A stretch of DNA of 64,000 nucleotides from Pedobacter xixiisoli (GTDB taxonomy: Bacteria; Bacteroidota; Bacteroidia; Sphingobacteriales; Sphingobacteriaceae), in contig NZ_OCMT01000005.1 in NCBI RefSeq assembly GCF_900215335.1, positions 124,001 to 188,000 on the forward strand, read 5' to 3'. Every line of letters starts with the position of its first letter. Position 1 is the stretch's first letter. Of this stretch, positions 32,811 to 41,135 are shown in pieces. Both the position numbers and the translations under genes were made by a program. The notes under the pieces are model-generated. The model was given only the letters and a program-made list of their open reading frames with translations. It ran no database searches and was not told the origin of the DNA.

Positions 32811-32873
32811 AGAAAATTAGCTCAGCTGGTTCAGAGCATCCCGATTTTTATCGGGAGGGTCGGGTTAGAAAGG
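32811..32873 (+). pseudogene. Degenerate tRNA-Val copy with a palindromic anticodon arm (unit B)
   Basis: This is nearly identical to unit A (one base differs, in the D stem, where it keeps the intact-tRNA base). The distance from A to B and from B to the second intact tRNA is 83 bases each, so the cluster grew by tandem copying. It has no T arm or 3' acceptor, and so cannot fold as a tRNA. Confidence 0.85.
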
Positions 32874-32893
32874 AGTTGAAATATTAAAATACT

Positions 32894-32968
32894 GGAAAAT
32901 TAGCTCAGCTGGTTCAGAGCACCTCGTTTACACCGAGGGGGTCGGGGGTTCGAATCCCTCATTTTCCA
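32894..32968 (+). tRNA. tRNA-Val(TAC), copy 2
   Basis: It is base-for-base identical to copy 1, with the same TAC anticodon and no encoded CCA. A strong terminator begins 5 bases after it. Its 3' half from the variable region on is repeated at 33306. Confidence 0.95.
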
Positions 32969-33011
32969 CATCAAGCCTTGTTAGTTTTACTAGCGGGGCT
33001 TTTTTGTTTTT
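32939..33011 (+). repeat. 73-bp direct repeat, left copy (tRNA 3' half plus terminator)
   Basis: Bases 32939-33011 and 33306-33378 are identical over all 73 positions. The repeat includes the T arm and acceptor of tRNA-Val and the whole terminator. The copies flank the GIY-YIG gene, like att sites of an element inserted at a tRNA 3' end. The copy-to-copy distance is 367 bases. Confidence 0.9.
32974..33006 (+). terminator. Terminator of the tRNA cluster
   Basis: A 12-bp stem (AGCCTTGTTAGT with ACTAGCGGGGCT, including G-T pairs) with a three-base loop is followed by six T. It lies right after tRNA-Val copy 2. Confidence 0.88.
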
Positions 33012-33034
33012 GGCGAAATATCTAAATTTAAGAT

Positions 33035-33286
33035 ATGTTCACTACCTATATTCTTTATTCGGCTTCTCGGAACAAATATTACATTGGCTCTACCTCAGAT
33101 TTGGTAAAGCGATTGGCAAAACATAATACAAATCACAAGGGTTTCACGGGTAAGACTGGAGATAGGAAAATTGTATACGCAGAAACATTTGAACTAAAGG
33201 AACAAGCGTCGAAACGAGAAAAGCAAATTAAATCTTGGAAGAGCAGGACAGCAATAGAAAAGCTAATCAGCTCAGCTAGTTCTTAG
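33035..33286 (+). CDS. GIY-YIG nuclease family protein ending inside a tRNA remnant
   Basis: An 83-residue single-domain GIY-YIG nuclease: TTYILYSASRNKYYIGSTSDL carries the GIY-YIG-type strands (YIL and YIG), followed by RLAKHN, and EQASKREKQIKSWKSRTAIEKL is the C-terminal helix. The last residues (SSASS and stop) are read from a tRNA-Val-like sequence. Without the mutated stop and D arm, the frame would continue HPDFIGRVGGSNPS through the hybrid anticodon arm and T arm. I recall many Bacteroidota homologues that end in just such residues. It may act in mobility or repair; the small size resembles the UvrC-type domain alone. Confidence 0.85.
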   Translation: MFTTYILYSASRNKYYIGSTSDLVKRLAKHNTNHKGFTGKTGDRKIVYAETFELKEQASKREKQIKSWKSRTAIEKLISSASS

Positions 33287-33335
33287 CATCCCGATTTTAT
33301 CGGGAGGGTCGGGGGTTCGAATCCCTCATTTTCCA
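33257..33335 (+). pseudogene. Hybrid tRNA remnant fused to the GIY-YIG gene end
   Basis: Starting at the acceptor remnant GAAAAG, the sequence has a weakened D arm (GCTCAGCTAGTTCTTAGC) and the anticodon arm TCCCG-ATTTTAT-CGGGA (7-base loop, nominal anticodon TTT). It continues with the perfect tRNA-Val T arm and acceptor end ATTTTCCA. The 5' acceptor no longer pairs with the 3' strand. I consider it non-functional as a tRNA. Confidence 0.75.
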
Positions 33336-33378
33336 CATCAAGCCTTGTTAGTTTTACTAGCGGGGCTTTTTTGTTTTT
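33306..33378 (+). repeat. 73-bp direct repeat, right copy
   Basis: It is identical to 32939-33011 and contains the tRNA-Val 3' half and terminator, ending the GIY-YIG unit. Confidence 0.9.
33341..33373 (+). terminator. Second copy of the tRNA terminator, after the GIY-YIG unit
   Basis: It has the same 12-bp stem and T-run as at 32974 and would end the GIY-YIG transcript. Confidence 0.85.
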
Positions 33379-33462
33379 ACTAATTTTTTTGTCCTTCTTA
33401 CATTTTAACGCGTTCTAAAACACTTTCTTCGTTTCAATGTTTTAGTGATAAATCCTAAAACT

Positions 33463-33966
33463 ATGATTCTCCAATCCTTAATCGCTGAATTTGAATATGA
33501 GGTAGAAAGTACGCGTAAGTTATTGCATGCTGTGCCCGAAAAAGATTTAAGATTCAGGCCTTCTCCAGTTTCGTGGACTATGGGCGAATTGGCTCAGCAT
33601 ATTGCGACAATTTATTATTGGTATGTTGGTGTATTTACCCAAGATGTTTACGATATGGCTACCGATAGTTTAGAAAGGGGGAGTCCCGATGATATCGGTG
33701 CTACACTTGAGCTTTTTGAAAAAAATACTGAGAAAGCGCTAAAGGTCCTAAAGTCTGTGAGTGAAGAAGACTTGCAAAAACCGTGGACGATGAAGATCGG
33801 TGAGAAGACGGTACTTGGTCCTTTGCCAAGAGCAGCGGTAGTGCGAAGTTTTTTGTATAATCACGTTTATCACCACAGAGGAGAAATGGTAGTGTATTTG
33901 CGTAGTACGGGTAACAAGCCTCCTGGACTTTATGGTCCAACTTACGAGGATGCCCAGCAGAAATAA
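33463..33966 (+). CDS. DinB family protein
   Basis: A four-helix DinB/YfiT-type metal-binding protein of 167 residues from ATG at 33463. A GTG six codons upstream is in frame but less likely. The typical metal ligands are His in ELAQHIATIYYW and the pair in YNHVYHHRGEMVVYLR. Such proteins bind Zn or Ni and some act as thiol transferases; the substrate here is unknown. A bidirectional terminator follows between it and the convergent MFS gene. Confidence 0.88.
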   Translation: MILQSLIAEFEYEVESTRKLLHAVPEKDLRFRPSPVSWTMGELAQHIATIYYWYVGVFTQDVYDMATDSLERGSPDDIGATLELFEKNTEKALKVLKSVSEEDLQKPWTMKIGEKTVLGPLPRAAVVRSFLYNHVYHHRGEMVVYLRSTGNKPPGLYGPTYEDAQQK

Positions 33967-33976
33967 AAGGAGAGAA

Positions 33977-34008
33977 TAAAAAAAGCACTGGTGATGAGCC
34001 AGTGCTTT
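33977..34008. terminator. Bidirectional terminator
   Basis: AAAGCACTGG and CCAGTGCTTT pair over 10 bases with a 7-base loop. The A-run on the left gives the minus-strand MFS transcript its T-run; on the plus strand only TTT follows. Confidence 0.8.
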
Positions 34009-34031
34009 GCTAAATCTTGTATTTCCTGATT

Positions 34032-35243
34032 TTATTTTGCTTTCCTAGTCGTGCTAATGTTTGGTAAAAACATGGTAATTAAGCCTATTAATGGCAGATA
34101 TGCGCAAATCGAGAAAACATAGTTGATGCTCGTCTTGTCAGCTAGATTTCCAATCAGCGCAGAGCCTAATCCACCCATACCAAAAGCAAAGCCGAAGAAA
34201 AGCCCTGCAACGAGCCCAACTTTTCCTGGGATCAATTCTTGTGCGTATACTAAAATTGCCGAAAATGCAGAAGCTAAGATCATCCCAATAGGAACAATTA
34301 AAATGCCTGTCCAAAATAAGTTGGCATGAGGTAATAGCAAAGCAAAAGGAGCAGCGCCTAAAATCGATACCCAAATCACATATTTGCGACCGATTCTGTC
34401 TCCAATTGGTCCGCCTAATAAAGTTCCAGCGGCTACCGAAAACAGAAATACAAATAGATAAATCTGTGAGGTTTGTACTGATACATGGAATTTATCAATC
34501 AGGTAAAAAGTGAAGTAACTGGTTAGGCTAGCCATGTAAAAGTATTTTGAAAAAATCAGAACCAATAAGATCACGATAGCAGAAATGACGGTTCTTTTAG
34601 AAAGTTGATGACCTTCTGTAGCTGCGGCACTTTTTTTAGCTTCGCGATTCATGATGTAGCCTTTATACCACTTCCCTACATAGCTCAATACCATGATAGC
34701 CAATAGTGCAATCACCGAAAACCAAATTACGCTAAACTGTCCCTTTGGTACGATAATCCAAGCGGCTAGAAGTGGGCCAATTGAACTTCCTGCATTTCCT
34801 CCTAATTGAAATACAGATTGCGCCAGACCTTTTTTTCCGCCAGATGCAGCATGTGCCATTCTCGATGCTTCCGGATGGAAGATTGATGAGCCTGTGCCCA
34901 CCAAGGCAACCGAAAATAGAATAACGTAAAAGCTGTTTGATAGCGATAAAGTGATAAGTCCAATCAAGGTAAAGCCCATGCCGATAGCTAAAGAGTAGGG
35001 TTGAGGCTTTTTGTCTGTATATAAACCAACAAATGGCTGAAATAGCGATGCTGCCAGTTGAAAGGTAAGTGTGATTAACCCAATCTGTGAAAAAGTAAGG
35101 TGATAAGAATCTTTAACCAGAGGGTAGATCGCTGGAATTAAAGATTGGATAGTGTCGTTAAGTAAGTGCGAAAAACTTAAAGCAAATAAAATTGGGAATA
35201 CGGTTGCGTTCGTTTTGCTAAAGTCTGAAGGGTTTGAGTTCAT
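34032..35243 (-). CDS. MFS transporter of the fosmidomycin-resistance (Fsr) type
   Basis: From ATG at 35243 the protein has 403 residues and twelve predicted helices. The first half carries LSFSHLLNDTIQSLIPAIYPLVK, a hallmark of Fsr-like exporters, then VGLYTDKKPQPY (MFS loop 2-3) and GTGSSIFHPEASRMA, also typical. It probably exports a small toxic compound. The longer frame to 35321 adds only unlikely residues. It is a single-gene unit. Confidence 0.88.
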   Translation of the reverse strand: MNSNPSDFSKTNATVFPILFALSFSHLLNDTIQSLIPAIYPLVKDSYHLTFSQIGLITLTFQLAASLFQPFVGLYTDKKPQPYSLAIGMGFTLIGLITLSLSNSFYVILFSVALVGTGSSIFHPEASRMAHAASGGKKGLAQSVFQLGGNAGSSIGPLLAAWIIVPKGQFSVIWFSVIALLAIMVLSYVGKWYKGYIMNREAKKSAAATEGHQLSKRTVISAIVILLVLIFSKYFYMASLTSYFTFYLIDKFHVSVQTSQIYLFVFLFSVAAGTLLGGPIGDRIGRKYVIWVSILGAAPFALLLPHANLFWTGILIVPIGMILASAFSAILVYAQELIPGKVGLVAGLFFGFAFGMGGLGSALIGNLADKTSINYVFSICAYLPLIGLITMFLPNISTTRKAK

Positions 35244-35460
35244 AATGACGAATGGTTTATGCAAAGCTAAGTATTTTATTGCTGCTGCGGTTGTAAGCTT
35301 TAATTCGGTTAAATTAACCACATAGAAACATAGTTGCCTTGCTTGTGTATCTAGTTTAAATGATTAATAGTAAGCCATTTTTAACCGAAGCCTATGTGTC
35401 TATGTGTTTCATTGGTTTGATTTTATATCAAATCGTAAACCTAAAATCATAAATCATTTG

Positions 35461-35468
35461 TATTTTTG
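35461..35468 (+). promoter_or_regulatory. -7 element for the deoxyhypusine-synthase-like gene
   Basis: TATTTTTG matches TAnnTTTG and is 25 bases before the start codon. Confidence 0.5.
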
Positions 35469-35493
35469 CGGCGAAAACAAAATGAATATATAA

Positions 35494-36474
35494 ATGAGTA
35501 TTAACAGAGGACCAATATCGAAATTCATGGAGACTAATTATCTCCACTTTAATGCTGCAGCAATGATGGATGCGGCTAAAGGTTACGAAACGCATTTAGA
35601 TGAGGGCGGTAAAATGATGATTACCCTTGCTGGTGCGATGAGTACAGCTGAATTGGGTATTTCGTTGGCAGAAATGATTAGACAAGATAAAGTTTCGATT
35701 ATTTCTTGTACCGGAGCCAACTTAGAAGAGGATATCATGAACCTTGTTGCTCATTCACACTATAAAAGAGTGCCTAACTACCGCGATTTAAGTCCACAAG
35801 ACGAGTGGGATTTGTTAGAAAACCACTACAACCGTGTAACTGATACTTGTATTCCAGAAGAAGAGGCTTTCCGCCGTTTGCAAAAACACATCCATGCCAT
35901 CTGGAAAGATGCTGATGATAAAGGTGAGCGTTATTTTCCGCATGAGTTTATGTACAAAATGTTATTGAGTGGTGTGCTAGAGCAGTATTATGAGATCGAT
36001 CCTAAAAACTCTTGGATGTTAGCTGCGGCTGAGAAAAACTTGCCAATCGTTGTTCCAGGATGGGAAGACAGTACCATGGGTAATATTTTCGCTTCTTATG
36101 TGATGAAAAAAGAAATGAATGCATCTACTATGAAAAGCGGTATCGAATATATGGGTTGGTTAGCTGACTGGTATATTGCTAATTCTGGCGGTAAGGGTAT
36201 CGGTTTCTTCCAAATTGGTGGTGGTATTGCAGGTGATTTCCCTATCTGTGTAGTACCTATGCTTTACCAAGATATGGAGATGGAAAATATTCCATTTTGG
36301 AGCTATTTCTGCCAGATCTCAGATTCTACCACCTCATATGGTTCTTACTCTGGAGCTGTTCCTAATGAGAAGATTACTTGGGGCAAGTTAGATATCAATA
36401 CCCCGAAATTCATCGTAGAAAGTGACGCAACAATCGTAGCACCATTAATGTTTGCTTGGATTTTAAAACAATAA
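35494..36474 (+). CDS. Deoxyhypusine synthase family protein
   Basis: The family transfers a butylamine group from spermidine to a lysine (eIF5A) in eukaryotes and archaea, or to putrescine in bacterial homospermidine synthases. The 326-residue protein keeps the catalytic lysine in TWGKL (Lys298), the NAD-binding SCTGANLEED (71-80) and QIGGGIAGDFPICVVPM (240-256), and SGAVPNEK (286-293). eIF5A does not exist in bacteria, so a polyamine such as homospermidine is the likeliest product, though this cannot be shown from sequence alone. It is followed by a perfect terminator. Confidence 0.9.
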   Translation: MSINRGPISKFMETNYLHFNAAAMMDAAKGYETHLDEGGKMMITLAGAMSTAELGISLAEMIRQDKVSIISCTGANLEEDIMNLVAHSHYKRVPNYRDLSPQDEWDLLENHYNRVTDTCIPEEEAFRRLQKHIHAIWKDADDKGERYFPHEFMYKMLLSGVLEQYYEIDPKNSWMLAAAEKNLPIVVPGWEDSTMGNIFASYVMKKEMNASTMKSGIEYMGWLADWYIANSGGKGIGFFQIGGGIAGDFPICVVPMLYQDMEMENIPFWSYFCQISDSTTSYGSYSGAVPNEKITWGKLDINTPKFIVESDATIVAPLMFAWILKQ

Positions 36475-36516
36475 TTTAAATTCAAAATATCAAGGTGTGA
36501 AAGTCACACTAATTGT

Positions 36517-36550
36517 ATCAGCGATTTTGCGAAAAATCGCTGATTTATTT
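36517..36550 (+). terminator. Terminator after the deoxyhypusine-synthase-like gene
   Basis: A perfect 12-bp stem (ATCAGCGATTTT with its complement, loop GCGA) is followed by TTATTT. Confidence 0.85.
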
Positions 36551-36620
36551 GGTTCTAGTAGGTAAAATGGCAATAGTTTAGAATGATTATAAATTGTATT
36601 TCACTGTCATTAATATGTCA

Positions 36621-36647
36621 TTGGTATGCTAATAAAGCTTACTTTTG
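36621..36647 (+). promoter_or_regulatory. Promoter of the Alternative Complex III operon
   Basis: TTG at 36621 and TACTTTTG at 36640-36647 form a -33/-7 pair with a 16-base spacer, about 82 bases before actA. Confidence 0.6.
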
Positions 36648-36729
36648 TCCCATTATTTCTGAGAGGTAAATCACCATTCATCACTTAGATTAACAATTTT
36701 ATTTCAAAATAAAGCATAAAATACTCATT

Positions 36730-38022
36730 ATGAGGAATATCTCATTCGGACTTAAAAAATTTAGAAAAGCGACCTTTTTATTAGCTGTGCTATCTTTTTT
36801 AATTGTAAATGTATCGAAAGCGCAAGATGTTGCAGAGGGAAGAACATTATTCAAGTCTAAGTGTGCTTCTTGTCACGCCTTAGATCACGATGGTACTGGC
36901 CCAGCCTTAACTCCTAAAGTGAATTCGTTGGAGGAGTCTTATCTGATTCCTTGGATTAGAAACAACGTGGAATTAAGAGCATCAGGTAATGCGCAAGCTA
37001 TTGAGGCAGCTAAATTCTCTCCTTCAGAGATGACAGCTTTCCCTACATTAACTGACGATCAAATTAAAAACATCATTGCTTATGCAAAAGAAGGCGAGCC
37101 TAAGAAAGCTGAGGACCCTACTTTAACAGGTGTTAAAGATGAAGGCGTTTCTGGTCTTTCTATCGCTGGTGTAATTGCGATTATCGTGCTGTCAATCGTA
37201 GTATTGGTAGTTTTAGGTAGAGCAGTTAAAATGTTGGAGCGTTTAATTCTTGAGAAACAAGGAATTGATATCGTTGAAGAAGAAAACGTTTCTTTAGTTG
37301 CTGGCGTTAAAGGCTTGTTCAAAAACAAGAAATTTGTATTCTTTACTGTATTGTGTTTGGTTATGGTTCTAGGTTCATTCGGTTGGATGGGTATGTGGGA
37401 GACTGGTGTTCACACAGGATATCAGCCAACGCAACCAATCAAATTCTCTCACGAGTTACACGCTGGTATCAATCAAATCGATTGTCAGTACTGTCACACT
37501 GGTGCATTCAAATCTAAAAACTCAACTATTCCTTCGTTAAACGTTTGTATGAACTGTCATAAAAACGTACAAGCAAGAACAGATGATGGTTTGATTTCTC
37601 CAGAAATTCAAAAAATCTATAACGCTTTGGGTTATAACCCAGATACTCAAACTTACGACAAGACTAAAGAGAAGCCAGTGGAGTGGGTACGTGTACACAA
37701 CTTGCCAGATTTCGCTTACTTTAACCACTCTCAACACGTAGTAGTAGGTGAGGAAGCTATTCGTAAAGAAGCAGGTTTGAAACCTACAGATCCAGTTTGT
37801 TTCGCTTGTCACGGTCCAGTTAATACTATGGAAGAAGTTTATCAATATTCTCCATTAACCATGAAATGGTGTATCAACTGTCACAAAGATGCTGATATCT
37901 CTGGTAAGAAAAACGATGCTTTCTATGCTAACGTAATTGCTGCGCACGAGAAAATCAAAAAAGGTGAGAAAATTACACCAGCATTGTTAGGTGGTTTAGA
38001 GTGTGGTAAGTGCCACTATTAA
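36730..38022 (+). CDS. actA: Alternative Complex III cytochrome subunit ActA (with an added N-terminal monoheme domain)
   Basis: The 430-residue protein starts with a signal peptide and a monoheme domain (CASCH at 45-49, then GTGPALTP). Two membrane helices follow (about 147-168 and 201-222), then the pentaheme part with CQYCH, CMNCH, CFACH, CINCH and CGKCH at the extreme end. That makes six CXXCH sites. The multiheme part passes electrons from the quinol site to the monoheme ActE or the oxidase. It is the first gene of the ACIII operon, with a clear promoter. Confidence 0.92.
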   Translation: MRNISFGLKKFRKATFLLAVLSFLIVNVSKAQDVAEGRTLFKSKCASCHALDHDGTGPALTPKVNSLEESYLIPWIRNNVELRASGNAQAIEAAKFSPSEMTAFPTLTDDQIKNIIAYAKEGEPKKAEDPTLTGVKDEGVSGLSIAGVIAIIVLSIVVLVVLGRAVKMLERLILEKQGIDIVEEENVSLVAGVKGLFKNKKFVFFTVLCLVMVLGSFGWMGMWETGVHTGYQPTQPIKFSHELHAGINQIDCQYCHTGAFKSKNSTIPSLNVCMNCHKNVQARTDDGLISPEIQKIYNALGYNPDTQTYDKTKEKPVEWVRVHNLPDFAYFNHSQHVVVGEEAIRKEAGLKPTDPVCFACHGPVNTMEEVYQYSPLTMKWCINCHKDADISGKKNDAFYANVIAAHEKIKKGEKITPALLGGLECGKCHY

Positions 38023-38069
38023 TTAATAGAGTTTTTTAAGAACGTTCGATAAACAGTAATATAGCTTAA

Positions 38070-41000
38070 ATGGAAAGCAACAAAAAATACTGGAAAGGTT
38101 TGGAGGAGTTGAACAAAACTCCCGAGTTTGTTGAAAACAACAAAAGCGAATTTGCCGAGCCGCTTCCAATAGAAGATGTTTTAAGTGAAGCAGGATTAAG
38201 TACAGTTACCCCACGCCGTGACTTTTTAAAGGCACTAGGTTTTGGTTTAGGAGCTGTAACTTTAGCTGCATGTCAAAAAGCACCGGTACACAAATCAATT
38301 CCTTACTTAGTTAGACCAGAAGAGGTAACTCCAGGTATCCCTAACTTTTATGTTTCTAGTTTCAAAGGAAACAGTGTAATGGTTAAAACTGTAGTAGGTC
38401 GTCCAATTAAAATTGAGGCTAATCCTAATGCAGGAACGTTTAACTGCGGTACTGATGCACAAGCGCAGGCTTCGGTTTTAGATTTGTACGATGTATCTAA
38501 ACTTAAAACTCCTTTATTAAAGAAAGAGGAGACGACTTGGGCTGATTTGGACAAATTCGTTAAAGGCGAATTGAACAAAGTACAAGCTTCGGGTAAGCAA
38601 ATCCGTGTGGTAGCTAGTTCTTTGAACAGCCCATCAGCTAAAGCGGTAGTTACTGAGTTTACTGCGAAGTATCCTACTACTAAATTGGTTCAATACGATC
38701 CAATTTCTTACACTGGTATTATCCAAGCCAATCAAAACAGCTTTGGTAAAGCAGTGTTACCAAAATACAACTTCGAAAAAGCAGATTTAATTGTAAGCTT
38801 TGCAGCCGATTTCTTAGGAACTTGGATCAGCGGCGAAGAATTTACTGCTCAATATACTTCTAACAGAGATTACAAATCGTTAGAGAAAAAGAAAATGTCT
38901 CGTCACTTCCAGTTTGAAGCTGGTATGAGTTTAACAGGTACAAACGCTGATACTCGTATTGCTTTAAAATTATCGGAAGAAGGACCTGCATTAATCGCTT
39001 TATACAATGCAATTACTGGTGCTAGTTTGCCAGGCGCTGGCTTGCCAGATAATGCAAATGCTGATAAAGCCCTTAAATTAGTTGCTAAAGAATTATTACA
39101 GAACAAAGGTAAAGCAGTTGTAGTAGCTGGTTCTAACGATGTTTCTGTTCAAACTTTGGTTAACGCTATCAACGTTGCTATTGGTAGCTACGGTACTACT
39201 ATCGATTTAGATAACCCTTGTAAACGTTACGAAGGTAATGATGCTGAATTTGCATTATTAGTTGACGAAATGAACAAAGGTGAAGTAGGTGCTGTATTCT
39301 TCTTAAATTCAAACCCTGCTTACGATGCAATCAACGCAAAAGCATTTACTGAAGGTTTAGCTAAAGTTGCTTTGAAAGTTTCTTTCTCTGATAGAGAAGA
39401 TGAAACTGCGGATCTTTCTGATGTTGTTGCTATTACGCCTAACTATTTAGAGTCATGGGGTGATGCCAACACTTACGAAGGTTACTATACAATCGTTCAA
39501 CCTACTATTAATCCAGTTTTCAACTCTCGTCAAGCTGAGCAAAGCTTATTGACTTGGGCTGATGCTCCGGTACAAGATTACTACCAATATGTACGTAACT
39601 TCTGGGAGAAAAATATTTTACCAGCAGCAGGTAAATCTTGGAATGATGTATTACAAACAGGTGTAATCGCTAATGCGCCGAAAGCAGCAGGTAGCTATGG
39701 TTTCACTTTATCTTTAGATGCAGTAGCAGCGGCTATCGTAGCAAGCAGCAAAGCGTTAAAGAAAGATATCGAGCTTCAAATTTTTGAAAGCATTCCAATG
39801 CGTGATGGTAAACAGGCCAACAATGCATTCTTGCAAGAGTTTCCTTGTCCAATTACCAAAGTAACTTGGGATAACTATGTAGCCCTGAATCCTCGCCAAG
39901 CGGAGAAGTTAGGTTATAAAGAATTTGATGTAGTAAGCATCAAAGCTGAAAACGGTTATACTGTAGATTTGCCAGTATTGTTCCAGCCAGGACAAGCAAT
40001 GGGTACAGCTTCTGTAGCTTTAGGTTACGGTCGTACTAAAGTTGGTAAAGCTGGTAACAACGTAGGTAAAAATGCCTTCCCATTTGTAACTTATACTAAC
40101 GGTACTTTAAAATATGCAACTACCGCTACTTTAACAGGTACAGGTCGTTGGGAAGAGTTAGCACAAACACAAACTCACTATTCTTTCGAGGGTAGAAATA
40201 TCGTTCGCGAAGCTAGCTTTAAGGATTTCTTAAAAGATCCAATGGCTGGTTCGGGTAACCACCATAAACATAAAGTTTATGACTTGTGGACTACTGATAA
40301 GCACGAAATGTTGGGTAACAACTGGGTAATGGCAATCGATTTGAATGCTTGTACTGGTTGCGGTTCATGTATTGTTGCTTGTAACGTAGAGAACAATATC
40401 CCAGTTGTAGGTAAAGATGAGGTTCGCCGTCGTCGTGAAATGCACTGGTTACGTATTGACCGTTACTATAGCTTCAATGATGAGCAACATGGTGCGGTAA
40501 CTGAGGAGAAAGAAATTGCTCACTTAGATAACTTAGAGAACGTTTCTGTAGTGCACCAACCAATGTTATGTCAACATTGTGATCACGCTCCTTGCGAAAC
40601 TGTATGTCCAGTATTGGCAACGGTACACTCATCAGACGGCTTAAACCATATGGCTTATAACCGTTGCGTTGGTACTCGTTATTGTGCAAACAACTGTCCA
40701 TACAAAGTTCGTCGTTTCAACTGGTTCAACTACTGGAATGATTCACGTTTTGATAACTACTTGAACAATGAGTTTACACAATTAGTATTGAACCCAGATG
40801 TTACTACACGTTCACGTGGTGTAATGGAGAAATGTTCAATGTGTATCCAACGTATCCAAGCTGGTAAGTTAACTGCCAAATTAGAGAAACGTGCATTGAA
40901 AGATGGCGATATCAAAATGGCTTGTCAAGAAGCTTGTTCTGCAAACGCAATTATCTTCGGTGATAAAAACGACCCTAACTCGGAAGTTTCTAAAGCCCTA

Positions 41001-41111
41001 CGTAGCGAGCGTACTTACTACGTATTAGAAGAGATCAACGTTGAGCCAGGAATTGGCTACATGACTAAGATTAGAAATATAGATTCAACAACAAAAGAAG
41101 TACACGCTTAG
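38070..41111 (+). CDS. actB: Alternative Complex III iron-sulfur/molybdopterin-like subunit ActB
   Basis: The 1013-residue periplasmic subunit has a Tat-like signal (TPRRDFLKALGFGLGAVTLAAC, 47-68), where the Cys may also be lipidated. A molybdopterin-oxidoreductase-like region (about 75-700) is expected to lack the cofactor. A ferredoxin-like module holds Cys motifs CTGCGSCIVAC, CQHCDHAPCETVC, CVGTRYCANNC and CSMC..CQEAC for several Fe-S clusters. This is the architecture of ActB (TAT-variant MoCo-like family). It passes electrons to ActA. Confidence 0.93.
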   Translation: MESNKKYWKGLEELNKTPEFVENNKSEFAEPLPIEDVLSEAGLSTVTPRRDFLKALGFGLGAVTLAACQKAPVHKSIPYLVRPEEVTPGIPNFYVSSFKGNSVMVKTVVGRPIKIEANPNAGTFNCGTDAQAQASVLDLYDVSKLKTPLLKKEETTWADLDKFVKGELNKVQASGKQIRVVASSLNSPSAKAVVTEFTAKYPTTKLVQYDPISYTGIIQANQNSFGKAVLPKYNFEKADLIVSFAADFLGTWISGEEFTAQYTSNRDYKSLEKKKMSRHFQFEAGMSLTGTNADTRIALKLSEEGPALIALYNAITGASLPGAGLPDNANADKALKLVAKELLQNKGKAVVVAGSNDVSVQTLVNAINVAIGSYGTTIDLDNPCKRYEGNDAEFALLVDEMNKGEVGAVFFLNSNPAYDAINAKAFTEGLAKVALKVSFSDREDETADLSDVVAITPNYLESWGDANTYEGYYTIVQPTINPVFNSRQAEQSLLTWADAPVQDYYQYVRNFWEKNILPAAGKSWNDVLQTGVIANAPKAAGSYGFTLSLDAVAAAIVASSKALKKDIELQIFESIPMRDGKQANNAFLQEFPCPITKVTWDNYVALNPRQAEKLGYKEFDVVSIKAENGYTVDLPVLFQPGQAMGTASVALGYGRTKVGKAGNNVGKNAFPFVTYTNGTLKYATTATLTGTGRWEELAQTQTHYSFEGRNIVREASFKDFLKDPMAGSGNHHKHKVYDLWTTDKHEMLGNNWVMAIDLNACTGCGSCIVACNVENNIPVVGKDEVRRRREMHWLRIDRYYSFNDEQHGAVTEEKEIAHLDNLENVSVVHQPMLCQHCDHAPCETVCPVLATVHSSDGLNHMAYNRCVGTRYCANNCPYKVRRFNWFNYWNDSRFDNYLNNEFTQLVLNPDVTTRSRGVMEKCSMCIQRIQAGKLTAKLEKRALKDGDIKMACQEACSANAIIFGDKNDPNSEVSKALRSERTYYVLEEINVEPGIGYMTKIRNIDSTTKEVHA

Positions 41112-41135
41112 GCTTTACTTACAGCAATATAAATT

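Noticed and set aside
32728..32873. The two hybrid units considered as real tRNAs (with a changed anticodon).
   Set aside because: The T arm and 3' acceptor strand are missing and the anticodon loop has eight bases, so they cannot form a cloverleaf.
33257..33335. The third hybrid considered as tRNA-Lys(TTT).
   Set aside because: The acceptor 5' strand does not pair with ATTTTCC, and the D stem is broken by the stop-containing change.
36475..36729. A possible small gene in the gap before actA.
   Set aside because: It contains only a terminator and promoter elements; no frame with a plausible start and composition was seen.
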